Assembly (NCBI GenBank): GCA_016208495.1
Contig: JACQXX010000056.1
Coordinates: 124,001-188,000 of the forward strand
Direction of reading: 5' to 3'
Origin: Acidobacteriota bacterium
Lineage (GTDB): Bacteria; Acidobacteriota; Blastocatellia; Chloracidobacteriales; Chloracidobacteriaceae
Length of the DNA: 64,000 bases
Shown: piece by piece, positions 27,604-34,732 of the stretch
Position numbering within the stretch: the stretch's first letter is position 1
Layout: every line of letters starts with the position of its first letter
The notes under the pieces: generated by a model
Told to the model about the DNA's origin: nothing
Database searches by the model: none
What the model saw: the letters and a program-made list of their open reading frames with translations, nothing else
Translations under genes and position numbers: made by a program

Positions 27604-28614
27604 TCATTGAGCGGTGGTTTTTTTCCCAGCCTGACCCAGAATCGAACTGACTTCATCGGGTGTCAGTTGTGACGGCTGGGGGTGGCCCTGGGCATCAGTA
27701 AATTTCAACGCGGATGAAAGACCGGAATCATCTTGCTTCCAGGTGCCGCTGGGTGCTGATTCGGCCTGTTGCAACCGGGTCACGCTGTCGTTGAGGGCGC
27801 GGCGTGGAACGGCGCGGCGGACAACTGTTTCGGCCCATGAGTAGTAAGGATAGTCAACCTGATAGCTCCACCCATTTTCAAATGGGACGGCGATGACAAA
27901 GAGATCGCCAGTCGCGACGTGTGAAATAGCTGAGACAGGAATGACATCGCTGGCTGGATGAAACAAATGGTCATTATACATGTGTGGATCAAGCACAATG
28001 AGTGAGATTCGCGCCGTCTGATCTTCTACCACTGTTGAGCGCCCTTTCGCAAAGCTTTCGAGCGCGGCAGCGATCCGTCGCCACGCCGGACCCCAGAGAA
28101 ATTCATAAGTATTGACCCGACTCAGAACCGACCCAAGCTCCGGAAGCAACACCCTGTAGGCTTCGGCTTCATCTGGGACTGGTTTTCCAGCCAGATGTTG
28201 TGCCAGCGGAGACAGCGTTGGTTCATCCAGAATGACCTGGTCTCCACCCTGGAGCAAAATGCAGAACCGAACCGCCTCATCGGTTGAATATTCCGAAAAA
28301 TCGCCCGCCTCAGCCGTCGCAATCAGAAGGTCGCGATGTTCGAGCGCCTGTGGACCGGTGAGCGTGACCCAAACGGAAAGCAGGCCGTCAGCGTCGAAGT
28401 GATTATTGGTAATGAGTTCAATACCTTGCGTAAACCGGAGCCGGTCAGGATGGCTGACGAGGTTAAGACAAATTTCGGTCGAAGTATCGGCTTTGAGTTC
28501 GCGAGGCGTTTGATTTCCCTTCCAATGCGAGAAATGCAGGCTATTGGGAACCGTCCCATCAACCGAAATTTTGGGTACGGACTCGAGTCCGGAGTGGTAA
28601 AATTCGAATTTCAT
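27604..28614 (-). CDS. Uncharacterised protein, DUF6687-like
   Basis: The 336-residue protein has SHWKGNQTPRELKADTSTEI near its start and ITNNHFDADGLLSVWV at about 90, patterns I associate loosely with DUF6687. NHFDADG resembles a metal-binding DHH-type motif, but a full DHH set is not seen. No signal peptide or membrane helix is present. No function can be named. It is transcribed divergently from the tRNA-Phe gene, and its start lies 26 bp from the tRNA promoter -35 box, so the two promoters probably interact. Confidence 0.6.
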   Translation of the reverse strand: MKFEFYHSGLESVPKISVDGTVPNSLHFSHWKGNQTPRELKADTSTEICLNLVSHPDRLRFTQGIELITNNHFDADGLLSVWVTLTGPQALEHRDLLIATAEAGDFSEYSTDEAVRFCILLQGGDQVILDEPTLSPLAQHLAGKPVPDEAEAYRVLLPELGSVLSRVNTYEFLWGPAWRRIAAALESFAKGRSTVVEDQTARISLIVLDPHMYNDHLFHPASDVIPVSAISHVATGDLFVIAVPFENGWSYQVDYPYYSWAETVVRRAVPRRALNDSVTRLQQAESAPSGTWKQDDSGLSSALKFTDAQGHPQPSQLTPDEVSSILGQAGKKTTAQ

Positions 28615-28640
28615 ATGGGGAGGAGCCTCGAAAAAAGGAA

Positions 28641-28669
28641 TTGACAGCGCCAGAGCGGTTGCGTATTAT
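28641..28669 (+). promoter_or_regulatory. Sigma-70 type promoter of tRNA-Phe
   Basis: TTGACA at 28641-28646 and TATTAT at 28664-28669 are separated by exactly 17 nt. The start of the mature tRNA follows at 28697, so transcription should begin near 28676. This is the clearest promoter in the window. Confidence 0.88.
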
Positions 28670-28696
28670 CCGCGTTCCTTCTTGTTCATTCAATGC

Positions 28697-28772
<76 letters not shown>

Positions 28773-28784
28773 TTCACGAGAAAC

Positions 28785-28823
28785 AAAAAAAGCGGCGAGT
28801 CTCACAAGGCTCGCCGCTTTTTT
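28785..28823 (+). terminator. Intrinsic terminator of tRNA-Phe
   Basis: The stem agcggcgag/ctcgccgct extends through an A-run and a T-run, closes a loop of about 10 nt, and is followed by T-rich sequence. The A/T symmetry means it can also serve the minus-strand PIN gene that ends at 28870. Confidence 0.92.
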
Positions 28824-28869
28824 GTTTTTAGTAAGGTGTAGAAATCCACTTTTCCAAATTAAGTACCTG

Positions 28870-29373
28870 TTACGTTTTTGTCCAATAATACTTCACTCCC
28901 AGGCATCTTAACATCTCAAAAGTATTTAAATAGTTCACTCCAAACGCTTTACAGACGTTAGGAATAGGAACTCGTTGCTTTGCTTCTGGCCTAAAGACTT
29001 CGTCGGTTACCAGGGTAAGTCTATAAACCATTGAATATGCGATCAGCCACCCATCGGCAACACTTGCAAATTCTGCCTTAGCTTCGGATTTGAACTGTGG
29101 TTGCGATTGTACCCAATTCATTAAATCCCCAAATGCCTTAACGACTTCAAGGATATCAGTTGAGGCAAAGCACGATCCTGGTACTTCGGTGTTTACCCAA
29201 ACCTTAAGCTCATCGTTTCCTTTCTCTAACTCGCGTTTAACTCTATCAATACTCAATACTTGCCCATCTTTGTGATAGGAGATCAAGCAATTCCAGAACC
29301 CTGGACAGATATCAAATGCATAGTATCGATTTTTAGCATCGATCAAGACATTTGAATCCAATAAGTATGGCAT
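28870..29373 (-). CDS. DUF4411 PIN-fold toxin candidate
   Basis: From the ATG at 29373 the 167-residue protein begins MPYLLDSNVLIDAKNRYYAF, the hallmark opening of DUF4411 proteins, whose fold is PIN-like. Candidate metal ligands are D6, the Asp in SVADGWLIAYS and the Asp in VTDEVF. PIN toxins cut RNA. It lies 11 bp downstream of an XRE-ImmA/IrrE gene, the usual order for a toxin after its antitoxin. Codon use is more AT-rich than in flanking genes. An alternative TTG start at 29388 would overlap the stop of the upstream gene. Activity is predicted from family only. Confidence 0.85.
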   Translation of the reverse strand: MPYLLDSNVLIDAKNRYYAFDICPGFWNCLISYHKDGQVLSIDRVKRELEKGNDELKVWVNTEVPGSCFASTDILEVVKAFGDLMNWVQSQPQFKSEAKAEFASVADGWLIAYSMVYRLTLVTDEVFRPEAKQRVPIPNVCKAFGVNYLNTFEMLRCLGVKYYWTKT

Positions 29374-29384
29374 GTTGTTTACCC

Positions 29385-30530
29385 TCAAAAAGTAAACCCA
29401 AGTGATTGAGCGTACTGGTTAAAGGTTTTCCCATGTAGTCCAGTTAACCGATACGCATCACGATAAAGTAATCGGCCTTCTTTGGTTGCCTGAATCACTG
29501 CAGCTCCGAATCGTTTACCAACGCGCCCATTTTGTAGCACGAAAAAATCACCACCGCTAGACTGAGCTTTTTGACGTCGTTCGTCTTGTAAATACTGCTG
29601 GTAAAAATCAAAGAATTTTTGATGGTTTAACAATGCAAGGTCGAGAGAGCGCCGGGCTATCACTAATGGACTGACTTTGAAGATCTTAGCCAAAAATTGA
29701 AATGGGTCTCGATGTTGTGAGGCTTTACTCCAATGCCTTCTTAATTCTTGCTCGGGCACAAGCAATTCCGCTGCTACTTTATTGCAGAAAATTTCTACCT
29801 CTTCATTCGCTGGTTGAAGTTGTTCAAAATTAAAAATCCCTCCTCGCCCAATCCAAATATGAGCTAACTCATGGGCTAATGTGAACATTTGTGCCGCTTT
29901 GCCATCGGCTCCATTTATAAACACTAATGGAGCGTGCTCATCAACTAAGACAAAACCGCGAAATTCGTTTGGGTCAAGTTTGCGATGAGTATTATTGCCC
30001 ACAATCCCATTGATAATTACAAGAATGCCTGTGTTTTCCGTTTCTGATCGCAAGCACTGAAAGGCTGCCTCCCAGGTTGAATTTTCTTGAGCCCACCCCT
30101 TTTGTAATTTCAGAACCCTCCGAATCCTCAGTGCAACTTCATTTGGGTTATTGTCCAAACTCGAACTACCCACGAATTTCAATGGTTCCTCACCCTGTTC
30201 TATTAAATAATCTCGCATCCATCCTTGGCGACGCTGCATTGTTTGAATCGTTTCGAGTAAATCTGGGCTAGGTCGTTTTACCTCACCTCCAGTGACCGTG
30301 CGAAAATCTTGGATTGGAAGTTTTTCTTCAGGGGGTTCAGAAAGAAAGAAGTACCCCAATGGAGTTGAAGTTTTTTTAGCTAAGTCTTCAAGTTGGTGTA
30401 AGGTAGGATTTTCTTCCCCAGACTCCCATTTCAGAAACTTTGGGAACTTTTTCACGAGAGTATCTTTTGTGAGCCCTGAACGCTCACGAGCCCAGCGTAT
30501 TAGATCTGGAGTGACGGATACTCTAATCAT
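29385..30530 (-). CDS. XRE-type HTH and ImmA/IrrE metallopeptidase, antitoxin candidate
   Basis: The first 65 residues form an XRE helix-turn-helix (IRWARERSGLTKDTLVKKFP). A zinc peptidase domain follows with H220, E221 and H224 in LAHELAHIWIG. In related pairs this protein acts as the antitoxin and represses its own promoter, while ImmA-like activity may cleave a regulator on a signal. The downstream PIN gene is the presumed toxin. The pair is AT-rich compared with its surroundings and lies next to a tRNA gene, consistent with horizontal acquisition. No integrase or repeated tRNA end was found. Confidence 0.88.
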   Translation of the reverse strand: MIRVSVTPDLIRWARERSGLTKDTLVKKFPKFLKWESGEENPTLHQLEDLAKKTSTPLGYFFLSEPPEEKLPIQDFRTVTGGEVKRPSPDLLETIQTMQRRQGWMRDYLIEQGEEPLKFVGSSSLDNNPNEVALRIRRVLKLQKGWAQENSTWEAAFQCLRSETENTGILVIINGIVGNNTHRKLDPNEFRGFVLVDEHAPLVFINGADGKAAQMFTLAHELAHIWIGRGGIFNFEQLQPANEEVEIFCNKVAAELLVPEQELRRHWSKASQHRDPFQFLAKIFKVSPLVIARRSLDLALLNHQKFFDFYQQYLQDERRQKAQSSGGDFFVLQNGRVGKRFGAAVIQATKEGRLLYRDAYRLTGLHGKTFNQYAQSLGFTF

Positions 30531-30580
30531 GGCTTTATCTGTTTTTCTGGGATGATATAGGATTTCAGAAAATGATTTCG

Positions 30581-30660
30581 TCCTGGGAGCGCCGGTATCC
30601 TGCCGGCACCAAACAGTTAATCTTCAATCAGTTGCCGGCAAGATGCCAGCGCTCCCAGGA
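30581..30660. repeat. Interspersed palindrome with 29-bp arms
   Basis: Arms at 30581-30609 (tcctgggagcgccggtatcc and on) and 30632-30660 pair with three or four differences around a 22-nt loop. It lies just upstream of the ImmA/IrrE gene. Its regular, GC-rich sequence contrasts with the AT-rich surroundings, so it is probably an inserted repeat. Confidence 0.82.
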
Positions 30661-30965
30661 AATATTTATCTGAAAAGCTATAGCTTGGTTGACCACATGT
30701 TATTCAAATGGAGTTCCTATTGCAGAAAGGTTGAGGTTCGGATAAATGGCCAGTTGCGAAGCTCTGTGATCTACTAGAAAGTGTTATAGGTGTCTATAAT
30801 TCCAGAAATATAGCTTTGTAATTTATTTATTGCAAGATTATTAAATATCACACCACAAGCTTGAATTGCCAACTCAAACTTTATATTTGAGTAGTAAATT
30901 ATTGGAAATAAAAAGTTTATGGGATATTTGATTTTATTGATATTTGATGCTCTGAGGTTTGCCAA
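30661..30965. other. AT-rich gene-free stretch
   Basis: Between the palindrome and the MITE-like element lies strongly AT-rich sequence (30770-30960 especially). A 63-codon minus-strand frame covers it, but the composition explains the frame and no motif is seen. Confidence 0.5.
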
Positions 30966-31141
30966 CCTGCTTCTACCGGATTTTGTGTTGGAGACAAACC
31001 AGAAGAGCCACTAAGTCAGTACCACCCGCGTTAGTGGGTGGGCCGGCTTACTTTTCATCTCACCCGCTCAGGCAGGCGGTACTGACCAGCCCTTTCTTTC
31101 CAATGCCGATCTGGCCTAACACAAAATCCGGTAAAAGCAGG
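30966..31141 (+). mobile_element. MITE-like element, copy 2 (176 bp)
   Basis: The left end cctgcttctaccggattttg and a right end that is its complement (one mismatch) bound a sequence that aligns over its length with the reverse complement of 20827-21002. The internal GTCAGTACCACCCGC arm is also kept. No flanking duplication is clear. The gene for the SEC-C protein starts 74 bp downstream. Confidence 0.82.
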
Positions 31142-31214
31142 AACACCTTTCAGTCAGGCGCTCCTGGTCTCAGCGTTTCTTGATCGAAAATGATTATCCA
31201 AAAGGGAGAAATGT

Positions 31215-32087
31215 ATGAAGATTGGCAGAAACGAACCCTGTCCGTGTGGCAGCGGCAAAAAATATAAGGTTTGTTGCTATGGCAAGCCAGTTGCCTCGAC
31301 ACTGCTTGCTCGTTCTCCGCAGCCACAGGCCGAAAACGTTGGCCAGTACCCTTCGAACCCAGACGGAAAGAGGCTTTGGACGACACAAACCGGAGAACTC
31401 CATCAGCCCGTCAGGCTCCGATATGAAATCAAAGATGAGACGAAACTCCGGGCTGCTTTTTCAAAATTACGGTGTATTGACTTTGATCCTCTGCAAAACC
31501 GATGGGCCTGGCTGTTTGATTATGAAGCCCGAACCATTCAGTTGAAAAAATCCGATGCTTCACTTCCTGTTTCAGATGGTTCGATTGTGATCGGTTCGTT
31601 TTTTATCCGTTCCGGCAACGAACTCCACCTGGAAGTGCGCTCCATTGAAAGAGCGATTGCCGCCATTCTGTTTTTTGACAAACACCTTGGGCGGAAGATT
31701 GCGGAAATCAAATGTCTGGAAATCGTGAACCGGTTGTTTGATAGCTCTGATTCCATTCCTGATTCGCTTTCTGGGTACTTTGATGCTCTGGATGAAAAAG
31801 CTCAGGTTGACCCGGACGAGTTGGTCAAAGGAATTAAAGCACTCCAGGACCAGACGGATGACCCCAACCTGAAACGGGCCATAGCTTCAAAATATATTGA
31901 TGAGTTGTTGCACCGGCCAGAGCCTGAGGTTGAGCGATTACCAGTTCATTTTTATGAGGAAGGGATTAAACGCATTGAAATGTCGTTGCGGCTTCGACAA
32001 ATCGTGGCGATGAGGCATTGGGAAGGGCATCCCAATTACACCCTGATGGATGTGATCAGAGAAAGTTTGACGAGAACCAATCGCTAG
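31215..32087 (+). CDS. SEC-C motif protein
   Basis: The 290-residue protein opens with MKIGRNEPCPCGSGKKYKVC, the zinc-binding SEC-C motif first described at the end of SecA and also found in many unrelated proteins. The rest of the chain is mixed alpha/beta with no assigned fold. The zinc-binding head may recruit SecA, SecB or ribosomes, or be just a structural unit. A GGGAG about 8 nt before the ATG supports the start. It is monocistronic between repeat-rich gaps. Confidence 0.75.
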   Translation: MKIGRNEPCPCGSGKKYKVCCYGKPVASTLLARSPQPQAENVGQYPSNPDGKRLWTTQTGELHQPVRLRYEIKDETKLRAAFSKLRCIDFDPLQNRWAWLFDYEARTIQLKKSDASLPVSDGSIVIGSFFIRSGNELHLEVRSIERAIAAILFFDKHLGRKIAEIKCLEIVNRLFDSSDSIPDSLSGYFDALDEKAQVDPDELVKGIKALQDQTDDPNLKRAIASKYIDELLHRPEPEVERLPVHFYEEGIKRIEMSLRLRQIVAMRHWEGHPNYTLMDVIRESLTRTNR

Positions 32088-32108
32088 CCAATCTGGCAAG
32101 TCAGATAT

Positions 32109-32206
32109 TATACCAATTTGCAACGAGACCCTGGTGTTGCAAAATAGTCAAATAGTTCAATCAAATAAACTTAGTGAACTACTGACTACTGACTACAAAC
32201 TGTATC
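32109..32206 (-). repeat. CTTATACC element, copy B
   Basis: Reverse-oriented copy of the element at 32900-33009. Left end ttataccaatttgcaac; actgactactgactac lies near the right end. It overlaps the end of the yjjG-like gene by a base or two. Confidence 0.72.
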
Positions 32207-32894
32207 AGGCCAGCACTTCCAGCAGTTCCCGCAAGTGGGAAATTTCATAGGTGATCGGCACATCGTCTGGCCGGGAGTGTGCCGCCGGGTTAAACCAGCA
32301 AGTATCAATGCCAAAATCCGCTCCGCCCTGGATATCTGACGTCAGGCTGTCACCGATGATCAAGACGTCGTTTTTGGGTGGATATCCTGTCCGGGCAGCG
32401 GCGACTTCAAAGAATCCAGCTTCAGGTTTGGCGACGCCAACTTCTTCAGAAATAATCAGTTCCGTGATGTACTGCTTGAGCGGAGACAGCGCGATGCGAC
32501 TCCGTTGAACGAACTGCAACCCGTTGGTGACAATTGCCACTCGACATTTTTCCTGGAGCCGGTGCAGGACCTCGTGAGCCCCATCAATGAGTTCGGCACG
32601 AATCGCCAATTGTTCTAAAAACGCGCTGCCAAACTGGCTGGGTGAAGAATCAAGTTGGATGGCTTCCATCAACAACTCAAACCGTCGGGCATGCAGGGCG
32701 GCGGGTGTGATTTCGCGCCGTTCCAGTGCCTGCCAGAGTTTCTGGTTGATCCGCCGATAGATGCCGAGGTACTCCTCTTGAAAGGGCAGGTTCAGGGCGT
32801 CAAAGGTATTTTTGAGGGCAATTGGCTCAGCTTGATTGTAATCAAAAAGGGTGCCGTCCGCGTCGAACCATAACCAGGGATAGTGTTTTTTCAT
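32205..32894 (-). CDS. yjjG: YjjG-type HAD nucleotidase
   Basis: The 229-residue protein carries haloacid dehalogenase motifs: I, WFDADGTLFDY; II, AIVTNG; III, the Lys in GVAKPEAGFF; and IV, IIGDSLTSDIQGG. Sequence pattern and length match the YjjG noncanonical pyrimidine nucleotidase, which removes modified nucleotides such as those of 5-fluoro or 5-hydroxy bases. It lies between two copies of one short interspersed repeat (32109 and 32900), in opposite orientations, both near its ends. Substrate is inferred from family. Confidence 0.82.
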   Translation of the reverse strand: MKKHYPWLWFDADGTLFDYNQAEPIALKNTFDALNLPFQEEYLGIYRRINQKLWQALERREITPAALHARRFELLMEAIQLDSSPSQFGSAFLEQLAIRAELIDGAHEVLHRLQEKCRVAIVTNGLQFVQRSRIALSPLKQYITELIISEEVGVAKPEAGFFEVAAARTGYPPKNDVLIIGDSLTSDIQGGADFGIDTCWFNPAAHSRPDDVPITYEISHLRELLEVLA

Positions 32895-32899
32895 AAAGG

Positions 32900-33009
32900 C
32901 TTATACCAGTTTGTAGTCAGTAGTCAGTAGTCAGTAGTTCGCTAAGCTCAGTTGATTGAATTATTTGACTGTTTCCTAATACGAACGATTCATTGCAAAA
33001 TAGTGTTAG
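32900..33009 (+). repeat. CTTATACC element, copy C
   Basis: cttataccagtttgtagtca opens a 110-bp sequence with AGTCAGT heptamers, a conserved middle (ttgattgaattatttgactg) and an end gcaaaatagtgttag. It is one of five copies in the window. The stretch 33010-33127 after it shows no feature. Confidence 0.8.
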
Positions 33010-33127
33010 CCATTTCTCTTGCTGAAGTTGATTTGAGGGAAACAGAAAAAAACTATGGCAAAACGCTGTTAGAGAATTTGCCAAGTATGGTGGTTTGGGC
33101 GATTGCAACGCAAGAAATGTAAGCTGT

Positions 33128-33238
33128 CTTATACCAGTCAGTGGTCAGTGGTCAGTCGTCAATAGTTCGCTAAGTTTATTTATTTGAATAACTTGATTGT
33201 TTTCTAATACGACTGCTTCATTCCACAATGGTACTAAG
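33128..33238 (+). repeat. CTTATACC element, copy D
   Basis: cttataccagtcagtggtca at the left; ends at about atggtactaag. It is joined directly to, and shares about 3 bp with, the next element (33236-33348), giving a composite. Heptamers here are TCAGTGG variants. Confidence 0.78.
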
Positions 33239-33348
33239 TACCTTGTCATAAGTTTCCTGAGATATTGGGTTTGGTAAGTGGTTGATCTTTTTCGTGTTTT
33301 TCGTGTTTTTCGTGGTTAAAATGTCTGGAAACTTTCGGTAAGGTACTT
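33236..33348. mobile_element. AAGTACCTT element, copy 1 (113 bp)
   Basis: aagtaccttgtcataagttt at the left is mirrored by ggaaactttcggtaaggtac plus TT at the right, giving imperfect 20-bp inverted ends. The middle carries a T-rich segment (tttttcgtgtttttcgtg). A near-identical copy stands at 56364-56477, a MITE-like pattern. The remaining bases to 33510 hold nothing recognisable. Confidence 0.82.
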
Positions 33349-33510
33349 ATCTGGTTGCGGGATTATCCTTTTTCACATTGCCAGTTGGGTCTTTCCTTTC
33401 AGGCTTCAAGTTTCTGGTTGAAATCTTTCAATCAATTCGAGAGAATATGCTTCTGATTACATTGTTATAGGTTGTGGCGATAACCTGCTTATTTCAAACG
33501 GAGCAAAATC

Positions 33511-34611
33511 ATGAATTTGCAAGCCACGCTGTATTTTCGAAATGCAACTTCGGACAAGGTTTACTTCATTGAGTTGAAAGAATCGGGCGACGGATATGTG
33601 GTTGATTTTGCCTATGGTCGCCGTGGTTCGACGCTTAAAACCGGGACCAAAACACAAAAGCCGGTGCCCTACGCCGAGGCAAAGGATGTCTACAACCGGT
33701 TGCTGGCAGAGAAAACCAGCAAAGGCTATAGCCCCGGTGAAGAAGGGCTGGCCTACGTTCAAACCGAACATGAAGGCCGCATTTCGGGTGTCCAGTGCCA
33801 GTTGCTCAATCCAATCGAAGAAGCCGAGCTTGAAAAATTCGTGAATGACCCAGCGTGGTGCTTTCAGGAAAAGCACGACGGGAAACGGATGCTGATTCGA
33901 TGTTCGGAAAACGGACTCGTCGAAGGCATCAACCGGAAAGGTTTGGTGGTGGGGATTCCCAGTTCGTTTGCGGCGAGTCTGGCCAATGTCGGAGCGCCGG
34001 TCATCCTGGATGGAGAAGCCGTCGGCGAGAAGTTGTTTGTGTTTGATATTTTGCAATGTCCCGGAGCGAATGACGATGGCGCCGAGGATGTGCGTTCGTG
34101 GAACTATGCTGACCGAATTGGGCTTCTGAAACAGCTTGAACCCAGGCTGGTTGGCACGGCGGTTGAAATTGTTCCGACGGCACAGACGAAAGAGGAAAAA
34201 GAAACGCTGGTTCAACGTCTCAAATCTGGTGGAAGAGAAGGGCTGGTCATCAAGCGGCTCGATGCGCCCTACGCCGCTGGCCGTCCAGCGTCGGGTGGAA
34301 ATCAGCTCAAATACAAATTCACGGAAAGTGTGTCGTGCGTCGTGGTGAGCCATAACCAAAAACGGAGCGTCAACCTGGGACTGCTTGATGATGATGGCAC
34401 CCTGGTTGAAGCCGGGAGCGTGACGATTCTTCCTAATTTCCAGATTCCACCGCTCGACTCAATTGTCGAAGTCCGCTATCTGTATGCCCACGCCCAATCA
34501 GGCAAGCTGTACCAGCCGGTGTATCTCGGTGAACGTGACGACATTGACCACAGCCATTGCCGGAAGACACAACTGAAATTTAAAGCTCCAATCGAAGATG
34601 ATGAAGGGTAA
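33511..34611 (+). CDS. WGR-domain ATP-dependent polynucleotide ligase
   Basis: Residues 1-75 form a WGR domain (YGRRGSTLKTGTKT carries the YGR variant), a nucleic-acid binding module known from PARPs and bacterial regulators. Residues about 100-275 form an ATP-dependent ligase adenylation domain: motif I EKHDGKRM with K121 as the adenylated lysine, motif IV GLVIKR and motif V QLKYKF. An OB-type C-terminal part follows (VEVRYLYAHAQSGKLYQPVY). At 366 residues it lacks the large extra domains of replicative ligases. Substrate, DNA or RNA, cannot be read from sequence. It lies upstream of the methyltransferase and kinase genes, all on the plus strand. Confidence 0.85.
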   Translation: MNLQATLYFRNATSDKVYFIELKESGDGYVVDFAYGRRGSTLKTGTKTQKPVPYAEAKDVYNRLLAEKTSKGYSPGEEGLAYVQTEHEGRISGVQCQLLNPIEEAELEKFVNDPAWCFQEKHDGKRMLIRCSENGLVEGINRKGLVVGIPSSFAASLANVGAPVILDGEAVGEKLFVFDILQCPGANDDGAEDVRSWNYADRIGLLKQLEPRLVGTAVEIVPTAQTKEEKETLVQRLKSGGREGLVIKRLDAPYAAGRPASGGNQLKYKFTESVSCVVVSHNQKRSVNLGLLDDDGTLVEAGSVTILPNFQIPPLDSIVEVRYLYAHAQSGKLYQPVYLGERDDIDHSHCRKTQLKFKAPIEDDEG

Positions 34612-34630
34612 AATTTGGAAGCATTTTTGA

Positions 34631-34690
34631 ACCACAGAGGACACAGAGGACCGCAGAGGAAACACAAAATACCTCTGTGGTCCTCTGTGG
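34631..34690. repeat. ACCACAGAGGA inverted repeat
   Basis: ccacagaggacacagagg at about 34631-34649 pairs almost perfectly with cctctgtggtcctctgtgg at about 34671-34690. It is a hairpin built from repeated CACAGAGGA units. It lies between the ligase and methyltransferase genes and might reduce read-through, though no T-run follows. Confidence 0.85.
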
Positions 34691-34732
34691 CGAAGTTAAA
34701 TATCCACCTCTAATCTTAAAGCACACCTCTCC

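Noticed and set aside
30774-30965. A 63-codon minus-strand frame in AT-rich DNA
   Set aside because: Composition alone explains it, its start abuts the MITE-like element, and there is no motif.
33457-34359. A 300-codon minus-strand frame opposite the ligase gene
   Set aside because: The ligase motifs on the plus strand are unmistakable. The minus frame has no recognisable motif.
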